A stretch of 55,620 nucleotides of DNA from the NCBI GenBank assembly GCA_938034415.1, contig CALHLE010000007.1:1-55620 (forward strand), written 5' to 3'. The notes under the pieces are model-generated. The model was not told the DNA's origin. It saw only the letters and a list, made by a program, of their open reading frames with translations, and did not search any database. The DNA is from an uncultured Anaerolineae bacterium. GTDB lineage: Bacteria; Chloroflexota; Anaerolineae; J036; Brachytrichaceae. Position numbers and translations under genes: made by a program. Positions 34,114 to 44,587 of this stretch are shown one piece after another. Position 1 is the first letter of the stretch. The number at the start of each line of letters is the position of its first letter.

Positions 34114-36175
34114 TCTGCAGCGCGTATCCGGCCGGCTCGGTGGTGCCTTGCGTCGTGGGTGAGATGGCCAGCACGGCGCTGCGCACCGTCCCTCCGAAGT
34201 CGAGCATCAGCACGCCGGCGTTGTCGGTGAGCGTCATGCGTTGGAGCCGGCGCTTGCCGTCGCGGTCGTTGAGGATGACCTGCACCTGCCAACGCTGCGG
34301 CAGCCGGTTGCCGATGCGCACCCACCCTTCCGCCTGCCAACCTGAATCGGCGCTGGCGTCGTCGTAGAAGCCGATCTCCGGGATGGCGATGTTGTCCACG
34401 GCCAGCCCTTCGCGATTGATCGCGGCGTCGGTGATCATCTCGAAGCGCAGCAGGATCTTCTTGCCGGCGAATTCATCCAGGCTGAGGCGCTCATCTAACC
34501 AACGCGGGGCGTCCGTCTGCCCAGTTGCGCCGGACGATCCCGTGTAACCGCAGCCCAGGTTGGCGTTTTGTGGGTTATCGGTGGTGCAAGAGGTGGGCGC
34601 GAGCACCTTCCAGGTCAGGCCGCCGTCCTCGCTGGCGGTGACGTAGGCATAGTCGTAGTTCTTCTCCAGCCGATACCATGCCCGGAAGGTGAGGGTAGCG
34701 CTCGTGACGTCGGTCAAGTCCACCTCGCGCGTCAGGCGAGTGTTGCTGGCGTCGGCGCGGTTGGACCACCAGAACGCGCCATCGGCCTCGTCGGTCGGCA
34801 GCACGGAAACGACCGTCGAGCCGGTGAAGGCGACCGTCACCGGTTGGCTCCCCCTCAGTTCGTAGTAGTGTGTGCCGAACTGCGCCAACCCCTCGCGGAC
34901 CGCGTATGGATAGTCCCGATCGGTCAGTTCGGCGCGCATCGCCATCGGCGGCACGCGGATCGAGGCGTAGTTGTAGCGATTCGTCCCCGGCTCAATCGCC
35001 TCGCGGTTCATGTAGTTGGCGATGGCGAAATCGGCAAACAATGCTTCAAACGTGAGCGGGCTTCCGGTGTCGGGGTTCACCACGCCGGCCTCGGCCAGCA
35101 CCTGCATTAAAGCCCGCGCGCTGCGCTCCGGCGAGCGCGCGAACTTCCGCAGAATCGCCTCGCCAAAGCGGTCGTAGAGATAAGACCAGAATAGGTAACC
35201 TGCACCGTAGTGCGCGCTGTTGCCGCCGGCGCTGCTCTCTTGCCAGGTGTTGAGCTGGGTGTCCGGCGCTGCGGCAAAGTCGTATACCGTCGTGACCGAA
35301 TCGCCGTAGCCGTTCAGGCGTTCCGCGAATTGCGCCGCCCCTTCTTCCAACCACAGCTCGGGCGCGTGGGTCTGGTTGAAGCTGATCATGTGCTGGAATT
35401 CGTGGGCAAGGGTGCTCAGATAGGCTTCGCTGGCCGGATCGGACCCGTTGTAGCCGCGCGCGGCGTGCATGACGAAGATTTGCCCCTCGTTCGAGTCGCT
35501 GCGCACGGCCCGCGGATAGCTATCGGGCGAAGAGAAGTAGCCGCCAACCGTGCGGCCCAGGTTGAGGGCATGCACGATGTGTATGCGCGGGTCGCAATCC
35601 ACGCCCGGCGAGTCCTCGCTGCCGAAGAACTCGCGCGTGCGCGGGTAAATTTGGCGGTCGAAGATCTCCGCCGCGCGGCGCAGCTTGTCCTGGTTCAAGC
35701 GCACTCGCGTAGGCGCATACTGCACCCACATGTAAACGTGCTCGCCTTTCTCTTCCAGGCGCGCTTCGATCTGGAACAACTCGTCGGTGTCCGAATTGGT
35801 CAGGGTGAAAATGCGCGTCGCGCCGACCGGATACGCTGGGGCAAGCGCGGGACAACTGACTTCGGCTTCCTTCGGCGACACACCTTTGAAGCGGATTGCC
35901 AGCTCGGCCAGGTCTTCGCGGGGCAACACGGCGGTGGTGATTGTCTCGATCGGATCGTCGGGCTCGCCGGCAATGGGTTGCGGCGTCGGGCGGATCACCT
36001 CGATCGGCGCGTGAGCCGGCTTGCCCTGGGCGACGGGTGGGCTGTCAATATCCGGCGGGAAGTCTAAGACGTGAACAGCCACCCAAGTCAAGCCGACGCC
36101 GACGGTGCCGAAGCAGGCGCAAATCAACATCAGTCCGACGATGACGGCGATCCAGGCGTTTCGATTGTTGTTCAT
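34106..36175 (-). CDS. Membrane-anchored zinc metallopeptidase (immune inhibitor A/M6-like)
   Basis: A 689-residue protein. It has an N-terminal hydrophobic anchor (about 8-37), a Pro-rich linker (to about 70) and a propeptide-like region. The peptidase domain carries the zinc motif LAHEFQHMISFN near residues 255-266, and the third ligand Glu lies in ELWLEEGAAQFAERL. After it come beta-rich modules: LTREVDLTDVTSATLTFRAW and YDYAYVTASEDGGLTWKVL resemble the MAM-like domain of immune inhibitor A, and the C-terminal sandwich ends in MLDFGGTVRSAVLAI. It probably acts outside the cell, held by the anchor. A serpin is in the same window, but nothing links the two. It overlaps the antiporter gene by 8 bp. 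Confidence 0.82.
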   Translation of the reverse strand: MNNNRNAWIAVIVGLMLICACFGTVGVGLTWVAVHVLDFPPDIDSPPVAQGKPAHAPIEVIRPTPQPIAGEPDDPIETITTAVLPREDLAELAIRFKGVSPKEAEVSCPALAPAYPVGATRIFTLTNSDTDELFQIEARLEEKGEHVYMWVQYAPTRVRLNQDKLRRAAEIFDRQIYPRTREFFGSEDSPGVDCDPRIHIVHALNLGRTVGGYFSSPDSYPRAVRSDSNEGQIFVMHAARGYNGSDPASEAYLSTLAHEFQHMISFNQTHAPELWLEEGAAQFAERLNGYGDSVTTVYDFAAAPDTQLNTWQESSAGGNSAHYGAGYLFWSYLYDRFGEAILRKFARSPERSARALMQVLAEAGVVNPDTGSPLTFEALFADFAIANYMNREAIEPGTNRYNYASIRVPPMAMRAELTDRDYPYAVREGLAQFGTHYYELRGSQPVTVAFTGSTVVSVLPTDEADGAFWWSNRADASNTRLTREVDLTDVTSATLTFRAWYRLEKNYDYAYVTASEDGGLTWKVLAPTSCTTDNPQNANLGCGYTGSSGATGQTDAPRWLDERLSLDEFAGKKILLRFEMITDAAINREGLAVDNIAIPEIGFYDDASADSGWQAEGWVRIGNRLPQRWQVQVILNDRDGKRRLQRMTLTDNAGVLMLDFGGTVRSAVLAISPTTQGTTEPAGYALQIR

Positions 36176-36379
36176 GACAGTGGTTCAGAACGACGCCATG
36201 GTGAAGCTACTCGTTCTCCCTAAAACAGCGCTGAGGCGCGCCTAACGCCTCGATGAGCCTGATTCGATTGTGGCGTTTCCTGCGGCAAAGCCGAACCATT
36301 GCCCGCCGGATCGCAAAACGCCTGGCGATGTCAATTGTTTATCTCAATGCCCGCTCTCTGTGATTCTGTGATATTGAAC

Positions 36380-38914
36380 TTACCGGCGCACGGTCGCGCC
36401 AAGTTGTCCCTCGACCGTGCGAATGATTTTGGCGCGCAACTTCTCCACGTCCTTCTCGGTAAGCGTCCGGTCTTCGGCCTGATACGTCAGCGAGTAAGCG
36501 AGGCTCTTCTTGCCTGAGCCGATCTGCTCGCCGCGATAGACATCGAACAGGCGCACATCGCGCAGCAGCGCGCCGCCGGCCTGGCGGATCGTCCGCGCCA
36601 CGGCTGCCGCCGGCACAGCTTCATCCACGACGATGGCCAGGTCTTCAATCGTGGCCGGGAAGCGCGGTAGGTCTCGAATCGCGTAGTCTTGGGCCACGGC
36701 TTGGCGCAGCGCTTCCAAGTCGAAATCGGCGATCAGCGCCGGCCGGTCGGTGGGCAGCCCCCATGCCTCGTGCACGCGCGGGTGCAACTCGCCAAAGACG
36801 CCCAACAGCATCCCCGATGCATCGCATGTGCGCACTGCGGCCGTGCGGCCTGGGTAGTATGTCGGGTGCGTTGTCGGCTCGTAGGTCACCTCGCCGAGGT
36901 GCAGCCCATCCAGCAGCGACTCGACCACGCCCTTCAAGTCGTAGAAATCCATGACAGGCACGCCGTCGGCGTCGCCGGTGCGCCAGGAGGGTTCGGTGCG
37001 CGCGCCGCTCATCGCAATCGCCAGGCGTGGCTTCTCCTCGGGCAGAAGCCCATTGCTGCTGGGCAAGAAAACGGGGCCGATCTCGAAAAGCGCCACGCGC
37101 GCATGATGGCGCAGGTTGGCCGCGAGTACTTCGAGCGCGCCGCTGACCAGGGTGCGGCGCATCACGGTGCGCTCGGGATTGATCGGGTTGGCCAGCGCGA
37201 CGTAGGGCCGGTCGTCGGCAGGCATGTTGGGCGCGTAGATGCGCGCCTCTTGTTCCGGCGCGGTCAAGCGATAGGTGACGATCTCTTGCAAGCCGGCGCC
37301 TGTCAGCAAGTCGCGCACGCGTTCCTCAAATTCCAGCTCGGGATTGCCGTGGATGGGCGGCAGCGCGTCGGCCATCAGCGTCTCCGGGATGCGGTCGTAG
37401 CCGTAAATGCGGGCGATCTCCTCGATGAGGTCGTGCTCGCCCTCGATGTCCAGGCGATGTTCCGGAGTCGTCACCGTCAAGCGCGGCGGTCGGGGGGTAG
37501 GCATGGCGACTCCCGGCAGCTCGCTCCCGCCCTCGGCCTCTACCAAAAATTCCAGCGAACGCAGGATGCGCGCCATCTCCCCGGCCGTCATCTCGACGCC
37601 GAGCAGCTTATTCACCCGCTCCGGATCCAGGGTGATGCGGACGGGTTGAGCCGGCGCGGGGTAGGCGTCGAGGATGCCCCGGCTGATCACGCCGCCGGCG
37701 TATTGCTGCAGCAGGTGCAGCCCGCGCCGCTGGGCGACCATCGCCAACGCCGGATGGACGCCGCGCGAGAAGCGATACGAGGCCTCGCTGTGCAGGTTGT
37801 GGTGGCGCGCGGTCTTGCGGATGCTGGTGGGATCCCACGAAGCCACCTCAAACAGCACGTTGCGCGTGGTCTCTTTCACCTCGCTGTCGGCGCCGCCCAT
37901 CACACCGGCCAAGCTGAGCGGGCCGACTTCGTCGCACACCAGGATGTCGGTCGGCTGCAGATCGCGCGTTTGCCCGTCCAGGGTGGTGAGGGTCTCGCCT
38001 GGCTCGGACAGGCGCGTGATGATTGTGCGCATGCCGCTCGTCCCGACCCGCACGGCGTCTAGGTCGAAGGCGTGCGTCGGCTGGCCGAATTCGAGCATGA
38101 CGTAGTTGGAGATGTCCACGATGTTGTTGATCGCGCGCATACCACACAACGCCAGCCGCCGCTGCATCCAGAACGGCGAGCGGCCGAGTGTGACGCCCCG
38201 GACGATGCCGGCGGTGAAGCGCGGGTTCAATCTTGGATTGCGAATCTCGATGCGCAGCTCGCCTTCGATGGGTTCACCCTCGGCGGTGAAGTCCATTGGC
38301 GGGTAGCGGACGGTCTGACCGGTGAGCGCGGCGACTTCGCGCGCGATGCCGATGATGGACGCGGCGCGGGCCGTGCTCGGCAAGATGGCGATCTCCAACA
38401 CGGCATCGCCGAGATAATCGGCCAGCGGCGCGCCGACCGGCGCATCGTCGGGCAGGATGAGGATGCCTTCGTGGTCGTCGCTCAGCCCCAGCTCTTTCTC
38501 GCTGCACACCATCGAGTCGTTCTTGATGCCGCGCAGCGTCGCCTCTTTCAAGGTCATGATGACCTTGCCCGCTTTGTGACCGTCGTACAGGCGCGCGCCT
38601 TTCAGCGCCAACACCACCTTTTGCCCACTATCGCCGGGCCGAATGTTCGGCGCGCCGGTGACGACCGTGATCGGCTGCCCTGTGCCGTAGTCCACGGTGG
38701 CCAACAGCAAGCGGTCGGCGTTGGGATGGCGCTCGACCTTGAGCAACTGACCGACGAAGATTTTGTCGCGATCCCACGGCAGCTCACTGCCGGGCAATCC
38801 CACATACTCGATGTGCTCAACCTCGAAGCCGGCCAGCGTCAACTTCTCGGCCAGAACTTCAACGGGCAGGGTGACTTCGACGTATTCTCGCAGCCAGGAG
38901 ATTGGAACGCGCAT
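36380..38914 (-). CDS. pheT: Phenylalanyl-tRNA synthetase beta subunit
   Basis: An 844-residue subunit of the alpha2-beta2 PheRS. It opens MRVPISWLREYVEV, followed by the tRNA-binding OB domain (about 40-150: GQLLKVERHPNADRLLLATVDYG). The B3/B4 editing domain is next (about 210-400: GMRAINNIVDISNYVMLEFGQP), then the B5 and pseudo-catalytic domains (IARIYGYDRIPET, VALANPINPERTVMRRTLV). The protein ends with the anticodon-binding FDX-ACB domain (FPATIEDLAIVVDE, SLTYQAEDRTLTEKDVEKL). Length and domain order are complete. pheS is not next to it, since the upstream neighbour is divergent. A TAGAAT lies 41 nt before the ATG. Confidence 0.97.
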   Translation of the reverse strand: MRVPISWLREYVEVTLPVEVLAEKLTLAGFEVEHIEYVGLPGSELPWDRDKIFVGQLLKVERHPNADRLLLATVDYGTGQPITVVTGAPNIRPGDSGQKVVLALKGARLYDGHKAGKVIMTLKEATLRGIKNDSMVCSEKELGLSDDHEGILILPDDAPVGAPLADYLGDAVLEIAILPSTARAASIIGIAREVAALTGQTVRYPPMDFTAEGEPIEGELRIEIRNPRLNPRFTAGIVRGVTLGRSPFWMQRRLALCGMRAINNIVDISNYVMLEFGQPTHAFDLDAVRVGTSGMRTIITRLSEPGETLTTLDGQTRDLQPTDILVCDEVGPLSLAGVMGGADSEVKETTRNVLFEVASWDPTSIRKTARHHNLHSEASYRFSRGVHPALAMVAQRRGLHLLQQYAGGVISRGILDAYPAPAQPVRITLDPERVNKLLGVEMTAGEMARILRSLEFLVEAEGGSELPGVAMPTPRPPRLTVTTPEHRLDIEGEHDLIEEIARIYGYDRIPETLMADALPPIHGNPELEFEERVRDLLTGAGLQEIVTYRLTAPEQEARIYAPNMPADDRPYVALANPINPERTVMRRTLVSGALEVLAANLRHHARVALFEIGPVFLPSSNGLLPEEKPRLAIAMSGARTEPSWRTGDADGVPVMDFYDLKGVVESLLDGLHLGEVTYEPTTHPTYYPGRTAAVRTCDASGMLLGVFGELHPRVHEAWGLPTDRPALIADFDLEALRQAVAQDYAIRDLPRFPATIEDLAIVVDEAVPAAAVARTIRQAGGALLRDVRLFDVYRGEQIGSGKKSLAYSLTYQAEDRTLTEKDVEKLRAKIIRTVEGQLGATVRR

Positions 38915-38955
38915 GATGATGTGCGGCTCACTTCACTTTGCAAAACGGATGTGAG

Positions 38956-38961
38956 ATTCTA
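38956..38961 (-). promoter_or_regulatory. Candidate -10 element (TAGAAT) for pheT
   Basis: TAGAAT on the minus strand ends 41 nt before the pheT ATG in the divergent gap with the ROK gene. Confidence 0.4.
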
Positions 38962-39086
38962 ACATTGGCGCATCAGGTTAGCGACGGCTTTCGGCTCGTG
39001 CGTTGTTGCGCCACGCGACGGATGCGACTTTCGGCCAGGACGGATAATCAGCCCAATTACAACACCAGGACAACGGAGATGCAATC

Positions 39087-40070
39087 GTGGCATCAAGATA
39101 CGCAATCGGCATAGACCTGGGCGGCACGAAGATCCTCGCTGCAGTGGTGGACGCGCAGGGCAACGTGCTTGCTGCGGCAAAGAAGGCGACGCAGGCCGAG
39201 AAAGGCCCGGAGGTCGTCATCGCTCGCATTCAGAAAGCGATGGATGAAGCGCTGGATGAGGCCAAGCTCAAAAAAGATCGCATTGTTGCCATCGGCATCG
39301 GCGCGCCGGGCATCATAGACAGCGCCAATGGCATCGTGATCAGCCTGACCAACCTGCCCGGATGGCGCAACGTGGAGATCGCTAAGTCGCTGCGGCGCTG
39401 GCATACGGTTCCGGTGTCGCTGTCGAACGACGTGCGCGTGGCCGCGGTGGGCGAGCATCGCGTGGGCGCCGGTCGGGGCGTGCACAGCATGATCGCCGTG
39501 TTCGTCGGCACGGGCATCGGCGGCGGCATCATCGTCAACGACAAGCCATGGGTCGGCTTTCGTTCGAGCGCCGGCGAAGTGGGTCACATGGTCATCCTGG
39601 CCGATGGCCCCTACGCGCCCGGCGGCGGCATACGCGGCGGCATCGAAGCGCTGGCCAGCCGCAGCGCCATTGACCGTGACCTGCGCACGGCCATCGCCGC
39701 CGGCCGCAAGAGTGTGCTGACTGACCTGCTTAAGGAGAAAGGCAACGGCGCGATCACCAGCAGCGTGCTGGCCAAGGCCGTGAGCAAGAATGATCCGCTG
39801 ACGATCGAGGTGTTGCGTCGCGCGGCCTATTACCTAGGCCTACATGCGGCCAGCCTGATCAACGCCTTCGATCCGGAGATGCTCGTCTATGGCGGCGGGG
39901 TGATCGAAGGGTTGGGCGAGTGGATAGTGGCCCAGATCCGCGATGTGGCCAAGCAGCACGCCATCAACCGGACTGCGCTGGACAGCGTCAAGATCGTCGA
40001 GGCAAAGCTGGGCGAGCGAGCCGGAGCGATCGGCGCAGCGCTCATGGCGTTGGACGCGCTGAAGACCTAA
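39087..40070 (+). CDS. ROK family sugar kinase (glucokinase-like) without Cys zinc motif
   Basis: A 327-residue ROK protein. It has the phosphate-binding motif IGIDLGGTKILAAVVD at the N-terminus, IGAPGIID, the catalytic Asp in SLSNDVRVAAVGE, VFVGTGIGGGIIV, and the C-terminal YGGGVIEGLGE. The ROK segment after AGEVGHMVI, normally CxCGxxGCxE, reads GPYAPGGGIRGGIEAL, so the zinc-binding cysteines are absent. Full length and intact kinase motifs fit a glucose or similar hexose kinase; a helix-turn-helix is lacking, so it is not a ROK repressor. The start is GTG at 39087 with GGAG 8 nt upstream. A GATAAT at 39043-39048 may be its -10. Confidence 0.88.
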   Translation: MASRYAIGIDLGGTKILAAVVDAQGNVLAAAKKATQAEKGPEVVIARIQKAMDEALDEAKLKKDRIVAIGIGAPGIIDSANGIVISLTNLPGWRNVEIAKSLRRWHTVPVSLSNDVRVAAVGEHRVGAGRGVHSMIAVFVGTGIGGGIIVNDKPWVGFRSSAGEVGHMVILADGPYAPGGGIRGGIEALASRSAIDRDLRTAIAAGRKSVLTDLLKEKGNGAITSSVLAKAVSKNDPLTIEVLRRAAYYLGLHAASLINAFDPEMLVYGGGVIEGLGEWIVAQIRDVAKQHAINRTALDSVKIVEAKLGERAGAIGAALMALDALKT

Positions 40071-40139
40071 CGACGCGGCGGAATGGCGTAACGCACGAGA
40101 GCATGAAGCGCCGGAGCACAGCCTGCTGGGGCCAAGCGT

Positions 40140-40613
40140 ATGACGATCGAACTGCAAATTGAGTTGTGCGCGCGCGTCGCCGTGGCAGCGTTGCTCTCAT
40201 CGCTGGTCGGCTTCGAGCGCGAGCTACAAGGTCATTCCGCCGGATTGCGCACGCACATGTTGGTGGGCCTGGGCGCGGCGTTATTCACCGTGTTATCCCT
40301 ATTTGCGTTCGAGGAGGGCGACCCCGGCCGCGTCGCGGCGCAGATCGTCACCGGCGTGGGCTTCCTCGGCGCAGGCACCATCATTCAGCGCCGCGACCGG
40401 CATACGCCGCACGGCCTGACGACGGCGGCCGGCATCTGGGCAGTGTCGGCGATCGGCATGGCCTGCGGCGTCGGGGCTTACGTGCTCAGCGCCTTTAGCA
40501 CGTTCTTCGTCCTGTTTGTGTTGATCCTGCTGGCGCGCATCAGCGAGCGGATCCATGCGGCAAAGAGGGGGAAGGGCAGTTCCCCACAAGTCGAACCGCT
40601 CGATAGGACCTAG
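40140..40613 (+). CDS. MgtC/SapB family membrane protein
   Basis: A 157-residue protein with four or five transmembrane helices and the MgtC signature: VGFERELQGHSAGLRTHMLVG, where the Arg and Glu lie between helices 1 and 2, then VTGVGFLGAGTII and LTTAAGIWAVSAIG. In pathogens MgtC inhibits the F-type ATP synthase and helps growth at low Mg2+; in free-living bacteria the role is unclear. This protein lacks the long C-terminal ACT-like domain of Salmonella MgtC, so it is the short form. It follows the ROK gene by 69 bp on the same strand. A hairpin (40636-40666) lies just after the stop codon. Confidence 0.9.
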   Translation: MTIELQIELCARVAVAALLSSLVGFERELQGHSAGLRTHMLVGLGAALFTVLSLFAFEEGDPGRVAAQIVTGVGFLGAGTIIQRRDRHTPHGLTTAAGIWAVSAIGMACGVGAYVLSAFSTFFVLFVLILLARISERIHAAKRGKGSSPQVEPLDRT

Positions 40614-40635
40614 GGCCTGCGCGGAACGCCCGTTG

Positions 40636-40666
<31 letters not shown>

Positions 40667-40727
40667 GATTCACTTCACGCTGTGCATTTCGGACATCCAT
40701 CACATTAGCCGTCGGCGGCGCTGCTGC

Positions 40728-40733
40728 GATAAT
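40728..40733 (+). promoter_or_regulatory. Candidate -10 element (GATAAT) for the aldo/keto reductase
   Basis: GATAAT ends 41 nt before the ATG at 40775, leaving a leader that contains GAGGAG, the ribosome site. Confidence 0.35.
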
Positions 40734-40774
40734 CCGATCAGACGGCACCCGTTGTTTGAGGAGCGACGAACGAC

Positions 40775-41764
40775 ATGACGACGAATACTCTCCCGCGCCG
40801 CAGGGTTGGGCGCACCGCGCTGGAAGTGACGCACATCGGCCTAGGCACGGCATTCTTGCTCGGACTCGACGTTGTGAGAGAGGACGCGCCGGCCATCGCT
40901 ACGGTGCATGCCGCGTTGGACCAGGGGATCAACTTCATCGACACGGCGGCGCTCTATTCGCGCGGACAAGCCGAGCGCGTGGTCGGCGAAGCGCTGCGCG
41001 GCGTGCCGCGCGACCGGTTCGTCATTCAGACTAAGGCCGGCCGCTTCCCCAAGCCGGACGGCGGCTCGTACCACGACTACTCGCGCGAAGCCATCCTGCG
41101 CAGCGTGGAGAACAGCATGAAGCTATTGGGCGTGGATCGGCTGGATAGCGTGCTGGTGCACGACGCCGACGGCGACAAGTTCAACCGCAGCCAAGGCGCC
41201 GGCTTGGAAGATACTTACTTCCGCGATGCGCTCGATCACGCCTTCCCTACGTTGCTCGAGCTGCGCAGCCAGGGCGTGATCGGCGCAGTGGGCGCCGGCA
41301 TGAACCAGTGGCAGATGGAGTGGGAGTTCGCTAAGCGCGTGGACGTGGATTGTTTCCTGCTCGCCGGCCGTTACACGCTGCTCGAACAGACCTCGCTCGA
41401 CTTCCTCGAATACTGCCGGCAGCGGAACATCGCGGTCTTCCTGGGCGGCGTGTTCAACAGCGGCATCCTGGCCACCGGCCCACGCGAGGGGGCAAGTTAC
41501 AACTACGCTGCGGCGCCGGCCCACGTGATCGAAAAGGCCAGGAAGATTGATGCGGTCTGCGCACGCCATGGCGTGCCGCTGCGCGTGGCCGCCTTGCACT
41601 TCGCCATGGCGCACCCTGCCGTCACTTCCGTCGTACTGGGCGCGCAGAAGCCCGAAGAGATCATCGCGAACGTCGCGGCGGCGCAGCAGACCACCCCGGC
41701 GGCGCTGTGGGCTGACCTGAAGCGCGAAGGGCTGATCGCGCCCGAAGCGCCGACGCCGGTATGA
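40775..41764 (+). CDS. Aldo/keto reductase (aldose dehydrogenase-like)
   Basis: A 329-residue TIM-barrel NAD(P)-dependent oxidoreductase. The catalytic tetrad is visible: Asp in NFIDTAALYS, Tyr in LYSRGQAE, Lys in FVIQTKAGRF and His in VLVHDADGD. The long form with GLGTAFL and VGAGMNQWQMEWEF resembles L-fucose or D-threo-aldose 1-dehydrogenase and pyridoxal 4-dehydrogenase relatives more than the classical aldose reductases. The C-terminus (SVVLGAQKPEEI) contacts the cofactor. GAGGAG lies about 10 nt before the ATG. Its stop codon overlaps the next start (ATGA), so it is translated together with a HAD phosphatase, suggesting a short sugar pathway. Confidence 0.9.
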   Translation: MTTNTLPRRRVGRTALEVTHIGLGTAFLLGLDVVREDAPAIATVHAALDQGINFIDTAALYSRGQAERVVGEALRGVPRDRFVIQTKAGRFPKPDGGSYHDYSREAILRSVENSMKLLGVDRLDSVLVHDADGDKFNRSQGAGLEDTYFRDALDHAFPTLLELRSQGVIGAVGAGMNQWQMEWEFAKRVDVDCFLLAGRYTLLEQTSLDFLEYCRQRNIAVFLGGVFNSGILATGPREGASYNYAAAPAHVIEKARKIDAVCARHGVPLRVAALHFAMAHPAVTSVVLGAQKPEEIIANVAAAQQTTPAALWADLKREGLIAPEAPTPV

Positions 41765-42819
41765 GCGCTCTGGCGCCGATCCTGCTGCTCGACGTTGACG
41801 GCACGTTGATCGAAGATCGCGGCTATCGCTGCGCGCAAGTCGAAGCGGCGCGCTTCGTGTGCCGCAAGTGGGGCTTGCCCGACTACACGCCGACCGAGGA
41901 CGAGATCAACGTCCTACATGCGTGCGGCTTCTCAAATGAATGGGATTCGACCGCGTTCAACGTCGGCATCAACCTGCTGACGCATCGTTGCGGCAGACCG
42001 GGCCGCCCCGACTTCGCCGCCTGGGCGATCAAGACGCGCACGTTCACCGGCCTGCCGCACGAGCGCGCCCGCGCGCTGTTGCTGAGCGAAGCGCCGCCTG
42101 ACCTGCATCCGGACATTCATCGCCTGCTCGACGACGTGCGCGACCCGCGCGTAAGCGAGACGACCCGCCTGCTCTACACCTTCGTGCTCGGATCGGCGCG
42201 TTTTGAGCAACACTTCGGCTTGCGGGCCGAAGTCGAGACGCCGTCGTTCCTGGAGACGATGGATGTGCCGATCCTCCACGCGCGCAGCCGGCAGATCATC
42301 CGCGCACATCCGGCCAGCGCTTACACCGCGCGCCCCACGCTTCCCCCCGACGGCAGTCGCCCCGGCCTCTATCAGACGCCGGAAGGCGAGATCGCGCTGG
42401 CTCAGTTGGACATGGTGGAACTGCCGCTCGTGGGCCTGGGGCCGATGCAGTGGTTGGCCGACGTGAAAGGTGGCTCGATCTGGGACTACGCCAAGCCGGC
42501 GCTGGTTCAGCCGATTGCGGCTATGCTGGCTGCGATCGGCTGCTCACTGCGGGATGCCGCCTTAGCGGCCTATGCGTTCGTCGCGCAAGGAGAGCGGGGC
42601 GGCGTCGAGCGACTTGCCGGTCGGCAGGTGATCGTCTTCGAGGACAACGCCGGCGGGGTGCGCGCCGCGCGTCAGGCAGCAGCCGCATTGCGGAGCGCCG
42701 GCGTTGACATCCAGGTTGTCGGCTTTGGCGTGGCGCGCGCCCCCGCCAAGCGCGAGGCGTTGGCCGAAGTGTGCGACCGGCTCTTTGCGGACGTGAACGC
42801 GGCGCTGGCTGCTTTGTAG
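41761..42819 (+). CDS. HAD-superfamily hydrolase with large inserted cap
   Basis: A 352-residue protein. HAD motif I is LLDVDGTLIED (nucleophile Asp near residue 11), motif III Lys is in WDYAKPALVQPI near 245, and motif IV is VIVFEDNAGGVRAA near 290. Between motifs I and III are about 230 residues, far more than a usual cap, including conserved-looking GFSNEWDSTAFNVG and VETPSFLETMDVP. The acid and lysine residues support phosphatase activity on a small phosphorylated compound. I do not recognise the subfamily. The ATGA overlap with the aldo/keto reductase gene makes a shared pathway likely. It converges on an ABC ATPase gene 34 bp away. Confidence 0.8.
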   Translation: MSALAPILLLDVDGTLIEDRGYRCAQVEAARFVCRKWGLPDYTPTEDEINVLHACGFSNEWDSTAFNVGINLLTHRCGRPGRPDFAAWAIKTRTFTGLPHERARALLLSEAPPDLHPDIHRLLDDVRDPRVSETTRLLYTFVLGSARFEQHFGLRAEVETPSFLETMDVPILHARSRQIIRAHPASAYTARPTLPPDGSRPGLYQTPEGEIALAQLDMVELPLVGLGPMQWLADVKGGSIWDYAKPALVQPIAAMLAAIGCSLRDAALAAYAFVAQGERGGVERLAGRQVIVFEDNAGGVRAARQAAAALRSAGVDIQVVGFGVARAPAKREALAEVCDRLFADVNAALAAL

Positions 42820-42853
42820 CTTGGGTTTGCGGACTGGGGCGTTTGCCGTTGCG

Positions 42854-43906
<1,053 letters not shown>

Positions 43907-44077
43907 GGCGTGTGACGGTATGGTTTTACCTCACTTTTGTTGTGGCCGAATGCGCTCGCCGGGAATGCGGAGTGGGCCGGCGTGTATTCGCCGTCCGGCT
44001 GTGCGCAGGCCGGGCAGGCTGGCCGGCAGGATGATGGGAAGAAAGCCTTCACGCTGCGGCGTGAGAGAATGCGCACT

Positions 44078-44587
44078 ATGGCAAAGCAATACAAATCCCC
44101 GCCTCCCCTGGTGATTGACCCGGCTAAGAAGTACAAAGCTCGGCTCAAGACCGGCAAGGGCGACATCGTGATTGAGCTGTTCGCCGACAAAGTCCCCAAC
44201 ACGGTTAACAACTTCGTCTTCCTGGCGCGCGAGGGCTACTACGACGGCACGACCTTTCATCGCGTGATCAAGAATTTCATGATCCAGGGCGGCGATCCGA
44301 CGGGCACCGGCCGCGGCGGCCCCGGCTATCAGTTCAAGGACGAGTTCCATCCTGCACTCAGACACGACGGGCCGGGCATTTTGTCCATGGCCAACGCCGG
44401 CCCGAACACCAACGGCTCGCAATTCTTCATCACTCATGTCGCCACGCCATGGCTGGACGGCAAGCACGCCGTCTTCGGCCGAGTGATCGAGGGCATGGAC
44501 GTGGTGAATGCCATCCCCGAACGCGACCCTGCCCGTGCGCGCCAGCCCGGCGAGGCGTTGATCGGCGTGGAGATCATCGAGGAGTAG
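44078..44587 (+). CDS. Peptidyl-prolyl cis-trans isomerase, cyclophilin type
   Basis: A 169-residue cytoplasmic cyclophilin with no signal peptide. The active site shows [19 protein letters not shown] (catalytic Arg, Phe and Gln), [21 protein letters not shown], and [19 protein letters not shown]. It speeds proline isomerisation during folding. The frame is open to 43937, but homology starts at [19 protein letters not shown] chose the ATG at 44078; the ATG at 44069 with GAGAG before it is possible. A perfect 6-bp hairpin (44049-44054 with 44059-44064) lies directly upstream and could affect ribosome access. Confidence 0.93.
   Translation: MAKQYKSPPPLVIDPAKKYKARLKTGKGDIVIELFADKVPNTVNNFVFLAREGYYDGTTFHRVIKNFMIQGGDPTGTGRGGPGYQFKDEFHPALRHDGPGILSMANAGPNTNGSQFFITHVATPWLDGKHAVFGRVIEGMDVVNAIPERDPARARQPGEALIGVEIIEE

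Noticed and set aside
36689-38062. 457-codon plus-strand open frame inside pheT, with a second at 38072-38962
   Set aside because: Both are antisense to a complete PheRS beta subunit and have no recognisable domain.
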